Positions 15,545 through 23,223 of a DNA stretch of 64,000 nt are shown here, one piece after another; the stretch's first letter is position 1, and every line of letters begins with the position of its first letter. The translations under genes were made by a program, and so were the position numbers. The stretch lies in IMG/VR virus record IMGVR_UViG_3300050016_000116, positions 35,645 to 99,644 of that record. The stretch is one strand, 5' to 3'. The notes beneath the pieces are model-generated. The model was not told the DNA's origin, searched no databases, and saw only the letters and a list, made by a program, of their open reading frames with translations. The DNA is from a virus.

Positions 15545-15991
15545 ATGCCCACTCAAGTGTCGGATCAGTTTCGCGAGCAGCTTCTCATCTCGGTAGTCAC
15601 TGCTCTCGTTCGGGAGCACGCGAACACGCAGGATCAGCCTTCGTGGATCGATGTAGCCGGTGAAGCAGAGATTCTTGTGGAAGCGGTCATCGCTCGGGAG
15701 GAGCGACGGCTGACCAAGGACTCCCTTGCGTTCGTCGACCAAGCGCTCAGCGCGTTCAACGACCTCACCGAGAAGAAGGAGTGGCGCAAAGCAGGCGTCC
15801 TCTTGGCGCTCTTCAAGCAAGGGCTCAGTGCCACATGCTCTGCCCCTCTCCAGGTCGTCAACGCGGCGCTCCTCGGTCTGATGCAGGGGAAGTCCCCGGG
15901 GAGCATCGGATCCGAGGAGGTGGCGACGGTGTTGGAGATGTTCACCAACGCCAAGCGACAGCTCGAAGCTGACTTGGGTATCCCGCAGTGA
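15545..15991 (+). CDS. hypothetical protein
   Basis: 148 aa, AGGAGG 9 nt before ATG. Mostly alpha-helical (LLISVVTALVREHA, LVEAVIAREERRLTKDSLAFVDQALSAFNDL, VATVLEMFTNAKRQLEADL). No cysteine motifs or membrane segments. GTGA overlap with the next gene. It begins an operon of small genes that runs to terminase; role unknown. Confidence 0.7.
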   Translation: MPTQVSDQFREQLLISVVTALVREHANTQDQPSWIDVAGEAEILVEAVIAREERRLTKDSLAFVDQALSAFNDLTEKKEWRKAGVLLALFKQGLSATCSAPLQVVNAALLGLMQGKSPGSIGSEEVATVLEMFTNAKRQLEADLGIPQ

Positions 15992-16374
15992 ACGACAGAA
16001 CCGAGGTCAAGTTTGGTGCAGCAACGATCCTAGTCAGGGAGGAGACGTTCTGGAACGTGGAGCTGAGCTTCCCCAACGGACCTCGGTTCAGCCTTCACAA
16101 CTTCCCCGTGCATGTCGAGTTGGTGTCGCTCTACGACTCCTTTCAGCAGCATTACAAGTGGGAAGTGGTCCTCCACGTCTGCGATCGGGTCACGAAGAGA
16201 CCGACCACGATTCGCCGCATCTTCCTGGTGGACAGGTACGTGGCTGACCGCGAACCCACTTACTTTAGCTACGCGGTTCATTGTTCGATTCTCGAAGTGC
16301 TCCGGCACGAGCTGGACGAAGCTTTCCACTTCCAAGGGGAGCGCATCTACGACCCGCACAAGGATGAACCGTGA
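15988..16374 (+). CDS. hypothetical protein
   Basis: 128 aa, GTG start overlapping the previous stop. Beta-rich (TEVKFGAATILVREETFWNVELSFPNG; YKWEVVLHVCDRVTKRPTTIRRIFLVD), ending with a helix and charged tail. No family recognised. Its stop overlaps the next ATG. Confidence 0.7.
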   Translation: MNDRTEVKFGAATILVREETFWNVELSFPNGPRFSLHNFPVHVELVSLYDSFQQHYKWEVVLHVCDRVTKRPTTIRRIFLVDRYVADREPTYFSYAVHCSILEVLRHELDEAFHFQGERIYDPHKDEP

Positions 16375-16670
16375 TGAGGAAGCGATCCGAGGTCACCGCT
16401 ACCCCCCTGCACAAACCACCCCCGACCCAGAAGGACCGGACGAAGCAGGAGGTGAGGAAGCTCCTGGCCCAATACGACCTCCTCCGCGCCTCCCAGACAG
16501 CCCTAGGACGCGTTTTCAGGGAGCCGGATGACTCTTCCCTCACCTTCACCGAGCGGGGCCATTACAACGTCACCCAGGACCTTCTTTCGGAGCTGCTGAC
16601 CCGGCTCTTCATGGAGGTACAGAAGCTCCAGTGCTCGAAGTGCGCGGACACTTGGGAAGAAGCCACATGA
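16374..16670 (+). CDS. hypothetical protein with C-terminal CxxC
   Basis: 98 aa. Basic N-terminus, central helices (QEVRKLLAQYDLLRASQTALG; LLSELLTRLFMEVQKL) and a terminal CSKCADTW that could be half a zinc site. The coding sequence includes CCTAGGACGCGTTTTC, the same element found near composite intergenic modules at 34.4 and 62.4 kb, here read as LGRVFRE. Coupled to both neighbours. Confidence 0.65.
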   Translation: MRKRSEVTATPLHKPPPTQKDRTKQEVRKLLAQYDLLRASQTALGRVFREPDDSSLTFTERGHYNVTQDLLSELLTRLFMEVQKLQCSKCADTWEEAT

Positions 16671-16759
16671 CCCGGGAGCTTCTCTTCTGCACCAAGATGG
16701 TTGTCCTAGCTGTCTTCCTCTTGCTTCAGATCTACGGGTATCTCAAGTTTCATCGATGA
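16667..16759 (+). CDS. 30-aa single-pass membrane peptide
   Basis: Short ORF beginning ATGA on the previous stop. It encodes MTRELLFCTK followed by a hydrophobic stretch of about 15 residues (MVVLAVFLLLQIYGYL) and a basic end (KFHR). Probably a membrane micropeptide. Its stop overlaps the next ATG, so four genes in a row are coupled. Confidence 0.55.
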   Translation: MTRELLFCTKMVVLAVFLLLQIYGYLKFHR

Positions 16760-16996
16760 ATGCCCCCATCGACATCGCGTTGTGCATCCACTGCGACTCC
16801 CTCACGCTCAACGCGGTCTCCGACAAGTGCAACTGCGGCGGCGAACTCTACCCCAGCACGAAGCGAGTTCCCCCTGGCACCCGAATCCGGCAGATGCGTC
16901 CCTGCTCAACGAATCGCGGATCGTCTTCTCAAGGAAGAGGGGGACGACCTCTCGACGCTCGTGCGAAAGATACAGCAGGGATGGGGAACGAAGTAA
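16756..16996 (+). CDS. zinc-ribbon protein with an apparent frameshift
   Basis: The first half, from ATG 16756, reads a good zinc ribbon (CIHCDSL...DKCNCGGELYPSTKRVPPG). The natural-looking C-terminal half (QRIADRLLKEEGDDLSTLVRKIQQGW) is in the +1 frame and ends at the TAA 16994-16996. The shift lies between about 16880 and 16905. Either an assembly indel, a decayed gene or a programmed shift; no clear slippery heptamer is present. Confidence 0.5.
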
Positions 16997-17018
16997 CCTG
17001 CACTCTGCACGTGTAATT

Positions 17019-17033
17019 ACCTTCTCTGAAGGT
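17019..17033 (+). promoter_or_regulatory. hairpin ACCTTC-TCT-GAAGGT before the TerS promoter
   Basis: Six-bp inverted repeat with 3-nt loop, 8 nt upstream of the TAGAAT hexamer. Could be an operator; it lacks the T-run of a terminator. Confidence 0.35.
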
Positions 17034-17040
17034 TCTGAGT

Positions 17041-17046
17041 TAGAAT
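17041..17046 (+). promoter_or_regulatory. -10-like TAGAAT before TerS
   Basis: TAGAAT ends 9 nt before ATG 17056; no Shine-Dalgarno in the 9-nt gap (TGGAAAACC). A leaderless or very short-leader start is implied. Confidence 0.45.
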
Positions 17047-17055
17047 TGGAAAACC

Positions 17056-17634
17056 ATGGGTAAGAGAGCAGACACCATCGAGAAGCCTTACATCACGCAT
17101 CCCAACGGAAAGCAGATCATCCGATGGGCAAAGCGGGAGGTCTTCAAGCACGAGGTCTTCATCGAGAAGCTGATGCTCTCTGCTTGTTCCGAGAGGCAGA
17201 TCGAATCCCTCTGTGCGCAGGAGCTAGGACTCAAGACACTGCGCACCCGCATCCTCCGTCACCGCATCCTCGAACGGTGGAAGCTCGCGGGTGCAGCGGA
17301 GTCGGAGACGAACCGCATCCAGGCTCAGAGGCGCATCCAGAGGAACATCACCGACGTTCACTCCGAGTTCGCAGCGGACATCCCGAAGATGAGCGCGGCT
17401 GCGAAGCACTCTGCCCTCGCGCGCTACGAGTCGATCCTCATCCAGCTCCAGGGCACTTCTGCCCCCATCCAGATCAACATGGACGTCACGGTGTCGGCGA
17501 ACCTCCAGGGTGTCATCGCCAACCTCACCCCCGAGCAGACGCAGAAGTACATCACCCGGGCGAAGGAGCGGGCTCTCAAAGCCGCGGAGTACGACAGGCT
17601 TCACGGCAACGATGTTCCTGACGCAGCGGAGTGA
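17056..17634 (+). CDS. putative terminase small subunit
   Basis: 192 aa, directly upstream of the large terminase gene. The N-terminal half is basic and helical with HTH-like spacing (KLMLSACSERQIESLCAQELGLKTLRTRILRHRI), suited to recognising the packaging site. A long coiled-coil follows (ETNRIQAQRRIQRNITDVHSEF), and there is a C-terminal segment with VSANLQGVIANLTPEQTQKYI. Size and layout match small terminases. Assignment is mainly from position and general architecture. Confidence 0.6.
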   Translation: MGKRADTIEKPYITHPNGKQIIRWAKREVFKHEVFIEKLMLSACSERQIESLCAQELGLKTLRTRILRHRILERWKLAGAAESETNRIQAQRRIQRNITDVHSEFAADIPKMSAAAKHSALARYESILIQLQGTSAPIQINMDVTVSANLQGVIANLTPEQTQKYITRAKERALKAAEYDRLHGNDVPDAAE

Positions 17635-17637
17635 ATC

Positions 17638-17651
17638 GCAAAGCGCTTTGC
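17638..17651. repeat. short palindrome variant GCAAAGCGCTTTGC
   Basis: 14-bp palindrome that shares the AAAGCGCTTT core of the main palindrome, just after the TerS stop. Confidence 0.7.
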
Positions 17652-17653
17652 CA

Positions 17654-17664
17654 AACGGCACTCT
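17654..17664 (+). promoter_or_regulatory. AACGGCACTCT motif
   Basis: Copy of the GACGGCACTCT motif between TerS and TerL, here about 105 nt before the TerL start. The gap 17665-17757 also holds CCTAGAGGCGCCTAGG (17733-17748). Confidence 0.35.
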
Positions 17665-17757
17665 CTCCTCGGAGGTAGCGAAGGTCCAACCCAGCGGCCC
17701 CCTCTTCGCCGTGACGTCTCGCTGAGACCATCCTAGAGGCGCCTAGGAGCCGCGTGC

Positions 17758-17763
17758 TAGCTT
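17758..17763 (+). promoter_or_regulatory. -10-like TAGCTT, 6 nt before the TerL ATG
   Basis: GTGCTAGCTT followed by CTCGGG and ATG 17770. The spacing would place the transcription start at the start codon (leaderless mRNA). Confidence 0.5.
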
Positions 17764-17769
17764 CTCGGG

Positions 17770-19524
17770 ATGAAGTCAGCACGCAGGCGCGCGCCCGAAC
17801 CCTCTCCCCCCAAGCCTGATTCGAAAAGCGCTTTTCGAAACTCCTCAACTTCTGGAGCCCAAGTGCTCGAAGCGGGGGATGTAGCGCTCGCTTCCATCCT
17901 TCGGGATGAAGTCTTCGCAGACGCGATGAAGGCAAGGGAGGACATCTTCACGTTCTTCGAGTTCGTGATGCGTCGCTTCGACAAGCGTGAGCCCATCCAG
18001 CTTGCAGCGCATCAACGTGTGCTCCTGGAGTTCTTCATGGCGCACGATCGTTCTGTCGCAATGTGTCCGGTCGGTTCCTCGAAGACGTGGATCGCGGTTG
18101 GGCTTGCGCTCTTCTTCCTTGGTCAGAACCCCGAGTCACGAGGGGCAGTTGTCTCTGCGACCGAGGGGCAGGCGAAGAAGTTCGTGCAGCTTGTTCGCGG
18201 GTACATCACTGAGTCCCCCGAGCTGAGGATGGTCTTCCCTCACCTCATCCCTTCGCAGAGGGACGGAGAGCAGTGGACGCAGACAAGCATCACCGTGCAG
18301 AGGTCAGTCGGCATCAAGGATGCGTCTCTCACCGCGTACGGGATTGACAGCCCTTCGATCGTCGGTTCTCGTCTCGCCTGGGTCATTGTCGACGACATCC
18401 TCAGTGACGAGAACACGTACACCCCCGAGTCACGTGACCACGTCCTTCGGCTCTTGAACGGGCAGGTTCTCTCCCGTCTCGATCCCATCGGCTCCAAGGT
18501 CATCATGATCAACACCCCCTGGCATCCTGACGACGTGGTTCATCACGCCAGGGACAAGCGCGGGTGGGCGACAATCCGCATGGACATCTACGGTGACATC
18601 GAGGTCTGGGACGACGCCTCCACGGAGATCGAGACCCATCCGCACTACGGGAAGTATTGGGACAGCGACATGCTCCGTCCCGCAGAGCCGGCGAACACGA
18701 ACAACCGCTGCTGCCGACTCGTCGCGCACGAACCCGACCCTGACAACTCGGTTCCCCTTTGGCCGGAGGAGCGCCCGATCGAGTGGATTGAGAACACGAA
18801 GCGGGAGCTGAACTTCAACACCCTTGTCTTCAATCGCAACTACCGCTGCCTAGTGCGCGATGACGAGAGCAGCATGTGCAAGCAAGTTTTCGTGGACCGC
18901 TGCTTGAAGATGGCGCGTGACCTCGGCATCTACGGTCTCGTCTCGGTCTACAAGGGCCCTTACCTCACGTTTACCGGGGTGGACCTCGCGTTTGCAGAGC
19001 ACGACAAGGCGGATGAGACCGCGTTCTTCACCTTTGAGGCGAGACCGGGCGGCATCAACGTCATCTTGGACATCGAGATCGGACGTTGGGACAGTCCGAC
19101 CGTCATCCAAAAGATCATCGACAAGCAGAAGGCATTCAACAGCACGGTCAGGGTCGAGAGCAACGCTGCGCAGATTGCGATCAAGCAGTTCGCGCTCCAG
19201 AGGGACAAGAGCTTGCCTATCAAGGCGCACATGACGGGAAGGGCGAAAGCTCACCCCGAGTACGGCGTGCCGGGGCTCTTCTCGGAGATGGAGAATGCGG
19301 CGTGGGTTCTCCCGAACTCCCCCCGTGGTCAGCAGAGCCCGCAGATCGAGCGCTTCATCCGGGACTGCCTTCACTACGTCCCGAGCAAGCACACCGCGGA
19401 CATCCTCATGGCCGCGTACTTCGCCCGGGAACAGAAGCGCGAGTGGATGGGGCTCTCGGGGAAGGGCAACCAGGCAGGTACCCCGGGGCAACCGTCTGCT
19501 ATCGCGGGGGTCATGTCTCGGTAG
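17770..19524 (+). CDS. terminase large subunit
   Basis: 584 aa. The ATPase domain has a Walker A-like CPVGSSKTW at about 99-107 (variant, with S-S-K-T), RGAVVSATEGQAKKFVQLV, and Walker B WVIVDDIL near 203-210. The RNase H-like nuclease domain follows with FTGVDLAFAEHDKADETAFFTFE near 400-420 (metal-binding Asp) and a later FIRDCLHYVP...HTADILMAAYFA with a second acidic site. It packages phage DNA into proheads. The first about 35 residues are low-complexity and contain a palindrome copy read as DSKSAFR, so the repeat has inserted into, or been captured by, the 5' end of the gene. A later start would avoid it, but the TAGCTT spacing favours 17770. Confidence 0.92.
   Translation: MKSARRRAPEPSPPKPDSKSAFRNSSTSGAQVLEAGDVALASILRDEVFADAMKAREDIFTFFEFVMRRFDKREPIQLAAHQRVLLEFFMAHDRSVAMCPVGSSKTWIAVGLALFFLGQNPESRGAVVSATEGQAKKFVQLVRGYITESPELRMVFPHLIPSQRDGEQWTQTSITVQRSVGIKDASLTAYGIDSPSIVGSRLAWVIVDDILSDENTYTPESRDHVLRLLNGQVLSRLDPIGSKVIMINTPWHPDDVVHHARDKRGWATIRMDIYGDIEVWDDASTEIETHPHYGKYWDSDMLRPAEPANTNNRCCRLVAHEPDPDNSVPLWPEERPIEWIENTKRELNFNTLVFNRNYRCLVRDDESSMCKQVFVDRCLKMARDLGIYGLVSVYKGPYLTFTGVDLAFAEHDKADETAFFTFEARPGGINVILDIEIGRWDSPTVIQKIIDKQKAFNSTVRVESNAAQIAIKQFALQRDKSLPIKAHMTGRAKAHPEYGVPGLFSEMENAAWVLPNSPRGQQSPQIERFIRDCLHYVPSKHTADILMAAYFAREQKREWMGLSGKGNQAGTPGQPSAIAGVMSR
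17820..17839. repeat. palindrome copy 4, inside TerL N-terminus
   Basis: Perfect 20-bp core TTCGAAAAGCGCTTTTCGAA, 50 nt after the TerL start codon and in frame. Confidence 0.95.
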
Positions 19525-19533
19525 CGGCATTCC
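19523..19533 (+). promoter_or_regulatory. AGCGGCATTCC motif, 7 nt before ATG 19541
   Basis: Degenerate copy of the GACGGCACTCT motif that begins in the TerL stop codon; TTTGGGT separates it from the ATG, as in the better copies. Confidence 0.35.
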
Positions 19534-19540
19534 TTTGGGT

Positions 19541-19825
19541 ATGAACTACCTTGTCACTGCCCCAAGTCCCACACGGCTCTCCTACCTCTTCGTCCGCCCC
19601 AACGGGAAGGGAGCGCAAGCGCGCTGGCTGAACTTCACTGGGCTCGTCCTCCGGTACTTGAGCCGGTATGACATCACGATCGCGCATCATCCCTCTGACC
19701 TAGATCCACCGGTCTGGACGGGACGTAGGTGGGAGCCGTACAAGCCGCACTTCTTCGCCGGCAACCTCCTCGTGGACCTCGCGGATGCGAAGCCGGTCAT
19801 CATCAGCGAGGCTTGGGACCGATGA
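19541..19825 (+). CDS. hypothetical protein
   Basis: 94 aa, beta-rich (SYLFVRPNGKGAQARWLNFTGLVLRYLSRYDITIAHH). Start fixed by the motif 7 nt upstream. ATGA overlap with the peptidase-like pseudogene downstream. No family recognised. Confidence 0.65.
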   Translation: MNYLVTAPSPTRLSYLFVRPNGKGAQARWLNFTGLVLRYLSRYDITIAHHPSDLDPPVWTGRRWEPYKPHFFAGNLLVDLADAKPVIISEAWDR

Positions 19826-19904
19826 AGCGATTCAAGCGCTCCAACTTCCCTGAGTCGGTCCAACTCCCTCACGGTTCAATCCGAGACCAGGGAGCAACCA
19901 GCGC

Positions 19905-19947
19905 TTCAGTCGGGTTCACTTCTTCAATGGCGGAGATCTCACGTCGG
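19905..19947. repeat. 43-bp direct repeat, copy A
   Basis: Begins TTCAGTCGGGTTCACTTCTT and ends CTCACGTCGG; identical to 20045-20087. Lies in the peptidase-like sequence at the position homologous to the catalytic Cys. Confidence 0.95.
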
Positions 19948-20044
19948 TTCTCAGTGCAGTGCATTCCCTCTCCGGGGACCATCTACGCAGCGGCACGGGC
20001 TATCGAACGTGAGTGCGATGGGCGCACGGTGGAGTTCCGTGGGA

Positions 20045-20087
20045 TTCAGTCGGGTTCACTTCTTCAATGGCGGAGATCTCACGTCGG
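20045..20087. repeat. 43-bp direct repeat, copy B
   Basis: Identical to 19905-19947, offset 140 bp (not a multiple of three), so it is read in a different frame and disrupts the peptidase-like gene. Confidence 0.95.
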
Positions 20088-20188
20088 ACGGGCGATTCGC
20101 GTGAGGCAGCGCTACCTTCGTCTACTTGCAGCGGAGATGTGGAGGACATCGTCATCCGTTTCGACGGAGGAGATGCAGGAGTTGGTTC

Positions 20189-20202
20189 GCAAAGCGCTTT
20201 GC
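20189..20202. repeat. short palindrome variant GCAAAGCGCTTTGC
   Basis: Second copy of the 14-bp variant, inside the pseudogene. Identical to 17638-17651. Confidence 0.7.
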
Positions 20203-20265
20203 CAATCCCTTCCTCCCCTCACTGACCAAGGGTGCGAACCAACCCCCTGGCGCTTGCGGAGAGCA

Positions 20266-20295
20266 GACGGCACTCTTTGGCCATGTGCGTATTCT
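20266..20295 (+). promoter_or_regulatory. GACGGCACTCT motif and TATTCT hexamer before 20303
   Basis: GACGGCACTCT (20266-20276) is 6 nt before an ATG (20283) that opens only 12 codons. TATTCT (20290-20295) is 7 nt before ATG 20303, the start of a real gene. Two promoter-like signals with the same start-codon spacing. Confidence 0.4.
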
Positions 20296-20302
20296 TACTC
20301 AC

Positions 20303-20497
20303 ATGGCGACGATCACCGTGAAGAAAGCCGGGTACCGATGCGAACGATGCGAGCACGAGTGGTCCCCACGAGGGCCACGAGCGGAGAACCTGCCTCGGGG
20401 CGTGGCTGCCGAGGACGTGAAGCCGCGCATCTGCCCCAAGTGCAAGTCGGCGTACTGGGAGACCGCAAAGCGGACGACCACGAAGGACGGAAAGTGA
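20303..20497 (+). CDS. zinc-ribbon protein
   Basis: 64 aa. CERCEHEW near residue 12 and CPKCKSAYW near residue 46 form a rubredoxin-like zinc ribbon, common in small phage proteins. The start is 7 nt after TATTCT and lacks a Shine-Dalgarno. Confidence 0.75.
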   Translation: MATITVKKAGYRCERCEHEWSPRGPRAENLPRGVAAEDVKPRICPKCKSAYWETAKRTTTKDGK

Positions 20498-20552
20498 TGG
20501 CCCCGGCGCTTTCACTCTTGTGCGCGGGCGGCGAGAGGGTGACGTGGCGATC

Positions 20553-21320
20553 ATGACCGAGCGTCGAGGAGCCACCGCCCTAAAGCTTGTCGCCGAGCCA
20601 CCGCCGCCTGTTCGGCTTGTGCGGCGGAAGGGAAAGAAGCCCAGGAAAGCCCCGGTTGGCGTCGCTACAAACGACCTCATCTTCAGCGCGCACGTAGGGT
20701 CTAACGCCGCCGTCTTCCCGATGGTCCTCGCCCTCTACGTGCCTGAGAAGAGCGTCGTAGCGGACGTCACGCATGGCAAAGGGGCGTTCTGGCGCGGCAT
20801 CCCCAAGGCGCAGTACGACGTTCGGGCCACCGATCTCAAGTCAGGGACGGATTGTCGCAAGCTCCCCTACAAGGACGCGGTGATCGATTGCGTCGTCCTC
20901 GACCCGCCGTACATGCACACGCCTGGCGGCACGGCCCATGATGGGCACCAGAACTTCGAGGGGTACTACCAGAACAACGCAGCGGCCTCGAACCTCAAGT
21001 ACCACGAAGCGGTGCTCGACCTTTACTACGGCGCCGGCCGCGAGGCGCTTCGAGTGCTCCGGGATGACGGCATCTTCATCGTCAAGTGCCAGGACGAGGT
21101 TTGCGCGAACAAGCAACGGCTAACCCACGTGGAGCTGGTCGTCGAGTACGCAAGGTACGGGTTCGTGGTTGAGGACTGCTTCGTGCTAGTTCGGACCAAT
21201 CGGCCCGGCGTAAGCCGGATGCTGAAGCAGCGCCACGCACGGAAGAACCACTCCTATTTCATGGTGTTCCGAAAGCGACGACAGCCTCGTCAGAGTGTGT
21301 CGGCTTCGAGGAAGAAGTGA
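20553..21320 (+). CDS. DNA methyltransferase (DPPY type)
   Basis: 255 aa, ATG 20553 with AGAGGGTG upstream. SAM motif I-like VADVTHGKGAFW at about 70, then catalytic motif IV VLDPPYMHTPGG at about 115, followed by YHEAVLDLYYGAGREALRVLRDDGIFIVKCQDE and a C-terminal KNHSYFMVFRK, all typical of N4/N6 DNA methylases. The last about 10 residues (after FRKRRQP) run into sequence that looks antisense-coding (21290-21460), suggesting the true gene end was replaced at a recombination junction. Codons and composition differ somewhat from neighbours, so this is likely cargo. Confidence 0.82.
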   Translation: MTERRGATALKLVAEPPPPVRLVRRKGKKPRKAPVGVATNDLIFSAHVGSNAAVFPMVLALYVPEKSVVADVTHGKGAFWRGIPKAQYDVRATDLKSGTDCRKLPYKDAVIDCVVLDPPYMHTPGGTAHDGHQNFEGYYQNNAAASNLKYHEAVLDLYYGAGREALRVLRDDGIFIVKCQDEVCANKQRLTHVELVVEYARYGFVVEDCFVLVRTNRPGVSRMLKQRHARKNHSYFMVFRKRRQPRQSVSASRKK

Positions 21321-21460
21321 CCGAACCCCTTGACGTCGATCTTCGGGTACTCGCTCGACATCGCCGAGTAGCCGGTTGGGATGTCGAGGTAGTAGACGCG
21401 CGTGAGCCAAGCGATGAACATCTGGTAGATCCTCCACTGGTCTGGAAGACACTCGCCCAT
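21290..21460 (-). pseudogene. antisense gene fragment between two methyltransferases
   Basis: Minus-strand frame reading LPDQWRIYQMFIAWL, then a Tyr-rich segment, then KIDVKGFGHFFLEADTL and a stop. The composition is that of a real protein C-terminus, clearly better than the plus-strand reading here. It ends convergently with the upstream methyltransferase. Family not recognised. Confidence 0.45.
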
Positions 21461-22675
21461 CTCACGTTCAAGGGGAACCTGAAGGCCACCCGATACGGGT
21501 GGCTCCGACTCACCCCGGCTTACTCCGTACATCTAGTCGCCGAGTTGCTTGAGACCAAGTTGGCGGAGGGCGATCAAGTGCTCGACCCATTCTGCGGCAC
21601 AGGAACGACGGCGCTTGTTTGCGCAGAGCGCGGTATTTCGTGCGACACGACGGACATCAACCCGTTCCTGCTATGGCTCGCGAGGGCAAAGACCGCGACC
21701 TACACGGCATCGCACGTGAGAGCGTTCAACGAAAAGGCGGCCGTCGTTCGCAAGACGATGCTCCGGGCAAACGGGCATGCGCCGTGGGCGCCGCCGCTTC
21801 ATCAGATCGAGAAGTGGTGGAGCGGACGCACCCTCGCAAGCCTCGCTCGTGGAATGGAGATCATTCGATCCGAGAAAGGGCCGACGGGCGACCTCCTGCG
21901 AATCGCGTTCTGCCGGACGATGATCGAACGGGCAAACGTGAGCTTCGGCCACCAGTCGATGTCCTTCAAGAAGCCAGAGGACGCGCTCTCTCTGTTACCC
22001 GATGCCGAAGACGAGCGTGACGTGGCCACGGCTTGGTCTAAAGCCGTCGAAGCCATCGCCGGAGCGGCGCGGTCAGACATTCTCGTAGAACCGAAGCCTG
22101 TCTTGTGCGACGCCCGCGACCTTCGGACAGCTCTCAAACCGAACACGTACGGGTGCGTGATCACCTCGCCGCCGTACCCGAACAGAATGAGCTACATCCG
22201 CGAGCTTCGCCCGTACATGTACTGGCTAGGCTACCTGGAGGACGGCCGTGCAGCAGGTGAGCTTGACTGGCTGGCCATCGGCGGCACGTGGGGCTGCGCC
22301 ACAAGCAACGTTGCGAAGTGGACACCGAGCACGCCTGTGGAGATCCCCTACAAGGGCTTCACTGAGATCATCGGCGCTATCACGGCCACCGGCCCCAAAG
22401 CGAAAGTGCTCGGCCGCTACGTCGCCAAGTATTTTCACGACATGGTCGGGCACTGCGAGTCACTCTTCGCCGTGACCGCACCCGGAGGGGCCGTGCACTA
22501 CATCGTCGGGAACTCGAAGTTCTACGATGTCATGTTGCCGGTGGAGGGCATCTATGCCGCGATGTTCGAGTCGGTTGGGTTCAAGAACGTTGAGATCAAG
22601 ACGATCCGCAAGCGGACTTCAAAAAAGGAGTTGTTCGAGTATGTCGTCAGCGCTCGCAAGCCACTCAGGCGGTAA
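21317..22675 (+). CDS. DNA methyltransferase (TSPPY type)
   Basis: 452 codons from GTG 21317 (overlaps the previous stop by 4 nt), but the first about 50 residues are doubtful because the DNA there reads better antisense. From about residue 55 the frame is a clear methylase: RYGWLRLTPAYSVHLV, SAM motif I VLDPFCGTGTTALVCAERG at about 91-109, and motif IV ITSPPYPNRMSY near 280, with YFHDMVGHC and a GAVHYIVGNSKFY segment. Similar N4/N6 enzymes are about 400 aa. Paired with the preceding methylase; specificity unknown. The fusion to a foreign N-terminus may be non-functional or an internal start may be used. Confidence 0.82.
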   Translation: MTEPLDVDLRVLARHRRVAGWDVEVVDAREPSDEHLVDPPLVWKTLAHLTFKGNLKATRYGWLRLTPAYSVHLVAELLETKLAEGDQVLDPFCGTGTTALVCAERGISCDTTDINPFLLWLARAKTATYTASHVRAFNEKAAVVRKTMLRANGHAPWAPPLHQIEKWWSGRTLASLARGMEIIRSEKGPTGDLLRIAFCRTMIERANVSFGHQSMSFKKPEDALSLLPDAEDERDVATAWSKAVEAIAGAARSDILVEPKPVLCDARDLRTALKPNTYGCVITSPPYPNRMSYIRELRPYMYWLGYLEDGRAAGELDWLAIGGTWGCATSNVAKWTPSTPVEIPYKGFTEIIGAITATGPKAKVLGRYVAKYFHDMVGHCESLFAVTAPGGAVHYIVGNSKFYDVMLPVEGIYAAMFESVGFKNVEIKTIRKRTSKKELFEYVVSARKPLRR

Positions 22676-22766
22676 GGATCGCCTTCAAGATCGCATCTAT
22701 CTCGGCTTTGATCGCCTTGAGAAGCGTGAAGAGGTACTGCCCGTCGCGGTCCGCTTCGCTCGGCAT
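22665..22766 (-). pseudogene. antisense C-terminal fragment after the second methyltransferase
   Basis: Minus-strand 33-codon reading ADRDGQYLFTLLKAIKAE... ending ILTA, a natural amphipathic helix, overlapping the methylase stop by 11 nt. Third instance of an antisense C-terminus at the 3' side of a methyltransferase in this window. Confidence 0.4.
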
Positions 22767-23010
22767 GGGGCGAATGTTGCCGAGCTGGCAAGGCGTGGGC
22801 CAAGTTCGGCATCCGCGAATTACCGGGCAGCGCGCGGAATTAGCGGGCAACCCTCAAATGGCGGGCAAAGCCCGTGCGTTCCACCGACGAACGTGACGTG
22901 TCTCTTCGCCGCGGACTGTTCGAACACGATGTGCAGCGGGACTTGGTGCTGCGACGTGGCCACGCGCCAGTGTTACGAAGGGGCGACCTCTTCCCCCTGC
23001 CCGTGAACGG
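22767..23010. other. gene-poor junk with repeats and a Cys-rich gene tail
   Basis: Contains three CGGGCA repeats (two as GAATTA[C/G]CGGGCA at 22817 and 22837). Then comes a plus-strand open frame, about 22860-23006, whose end reads CSNTMCSGTWCCDVATRQC, like the C-terminus of a Cys-rich secreted protein, with no start. I see no complete gene in 22676-23022. Confidence 0.5.
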
Positions 23011-23016
23011 CACTCT
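23006..23016 (+). promoter_or_regulatory. AACGGCACTCT motif, 6 nt before ATG 23023
   Basis: AACGGCACTCT, TTGGGC, ATG: same layout as at 3472, 25189 and 31691. Confidence 0.45.
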
Positions 23017-23022
23017 TTGGGC

Positions 23023-23223
23023 ATGAGCACCATGGCCCAAAGGAAGTTGGTTCGAGAGCTGGGACCGTACACGCTGGGGAAGGACGGTGTGTTGCGGGAC
23101 AATAACGGTTTCTCGCTCGGGTTCTCCCTGCGTCCGAACGCGAACAGCAAGGAATGCGCATGGGACCGCGCGATGGTCGCGGTTCTGAATGACGTCTTGG
23201 AGATGCAGGGTCCACCGCGATGA
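23023..23223 (+). CDS. hypothetical protein
   Basis: 66 aa. MSTMAQRKLVRELGPYTLGKDGVL and a C-terminal helix (CAWDRAMVAVLNDVLEM). Start set by the motif 6 nt upstream. ATGA overlap with the next gene. No family recognised. Confidence 0.65.
   Translation: MSTMAQRKLVRELGPYTLGKDGVLRDNNGFSLGFSLRPNANSKECAWDRAMVAVLNDVLEMQGPPR

Larger units (their letters stand above)
19822..20288 (+). pseudogene. decayed papain-like peptidase, paralogue of the 33117 gene
   Basis: The frame from ATG 19822 reads SIRDQGATSASVGFTSS...IPSPGTIYAAARAIERE. It aligns with FDQGQTSSCVGWALA...FPSPECIYVVARAMER of the peptidase at 33117-34010. The catalytic Cys is replaced (SSCVG to SASVG). A second copy of a 43-bp segment (20045-20087) then interrupts it out of frame. 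Similarity resumes at LTDQGCEPTPW (versus LADEGSEPALAW), and the His and Asn parts are gone. The frame stays open to 20556 only by overlapping other genes. Inactive remnant, or a much-altered protein without protease activity. Confidence 0.6.

Noticed and set aside
14285-15820. 511-aa minus-strand frame opposite the Gly-rich adhesin
   Set aside because: Shadow caused by GGC/GGT codons; plus-strand adhesin has recognised fibre features.
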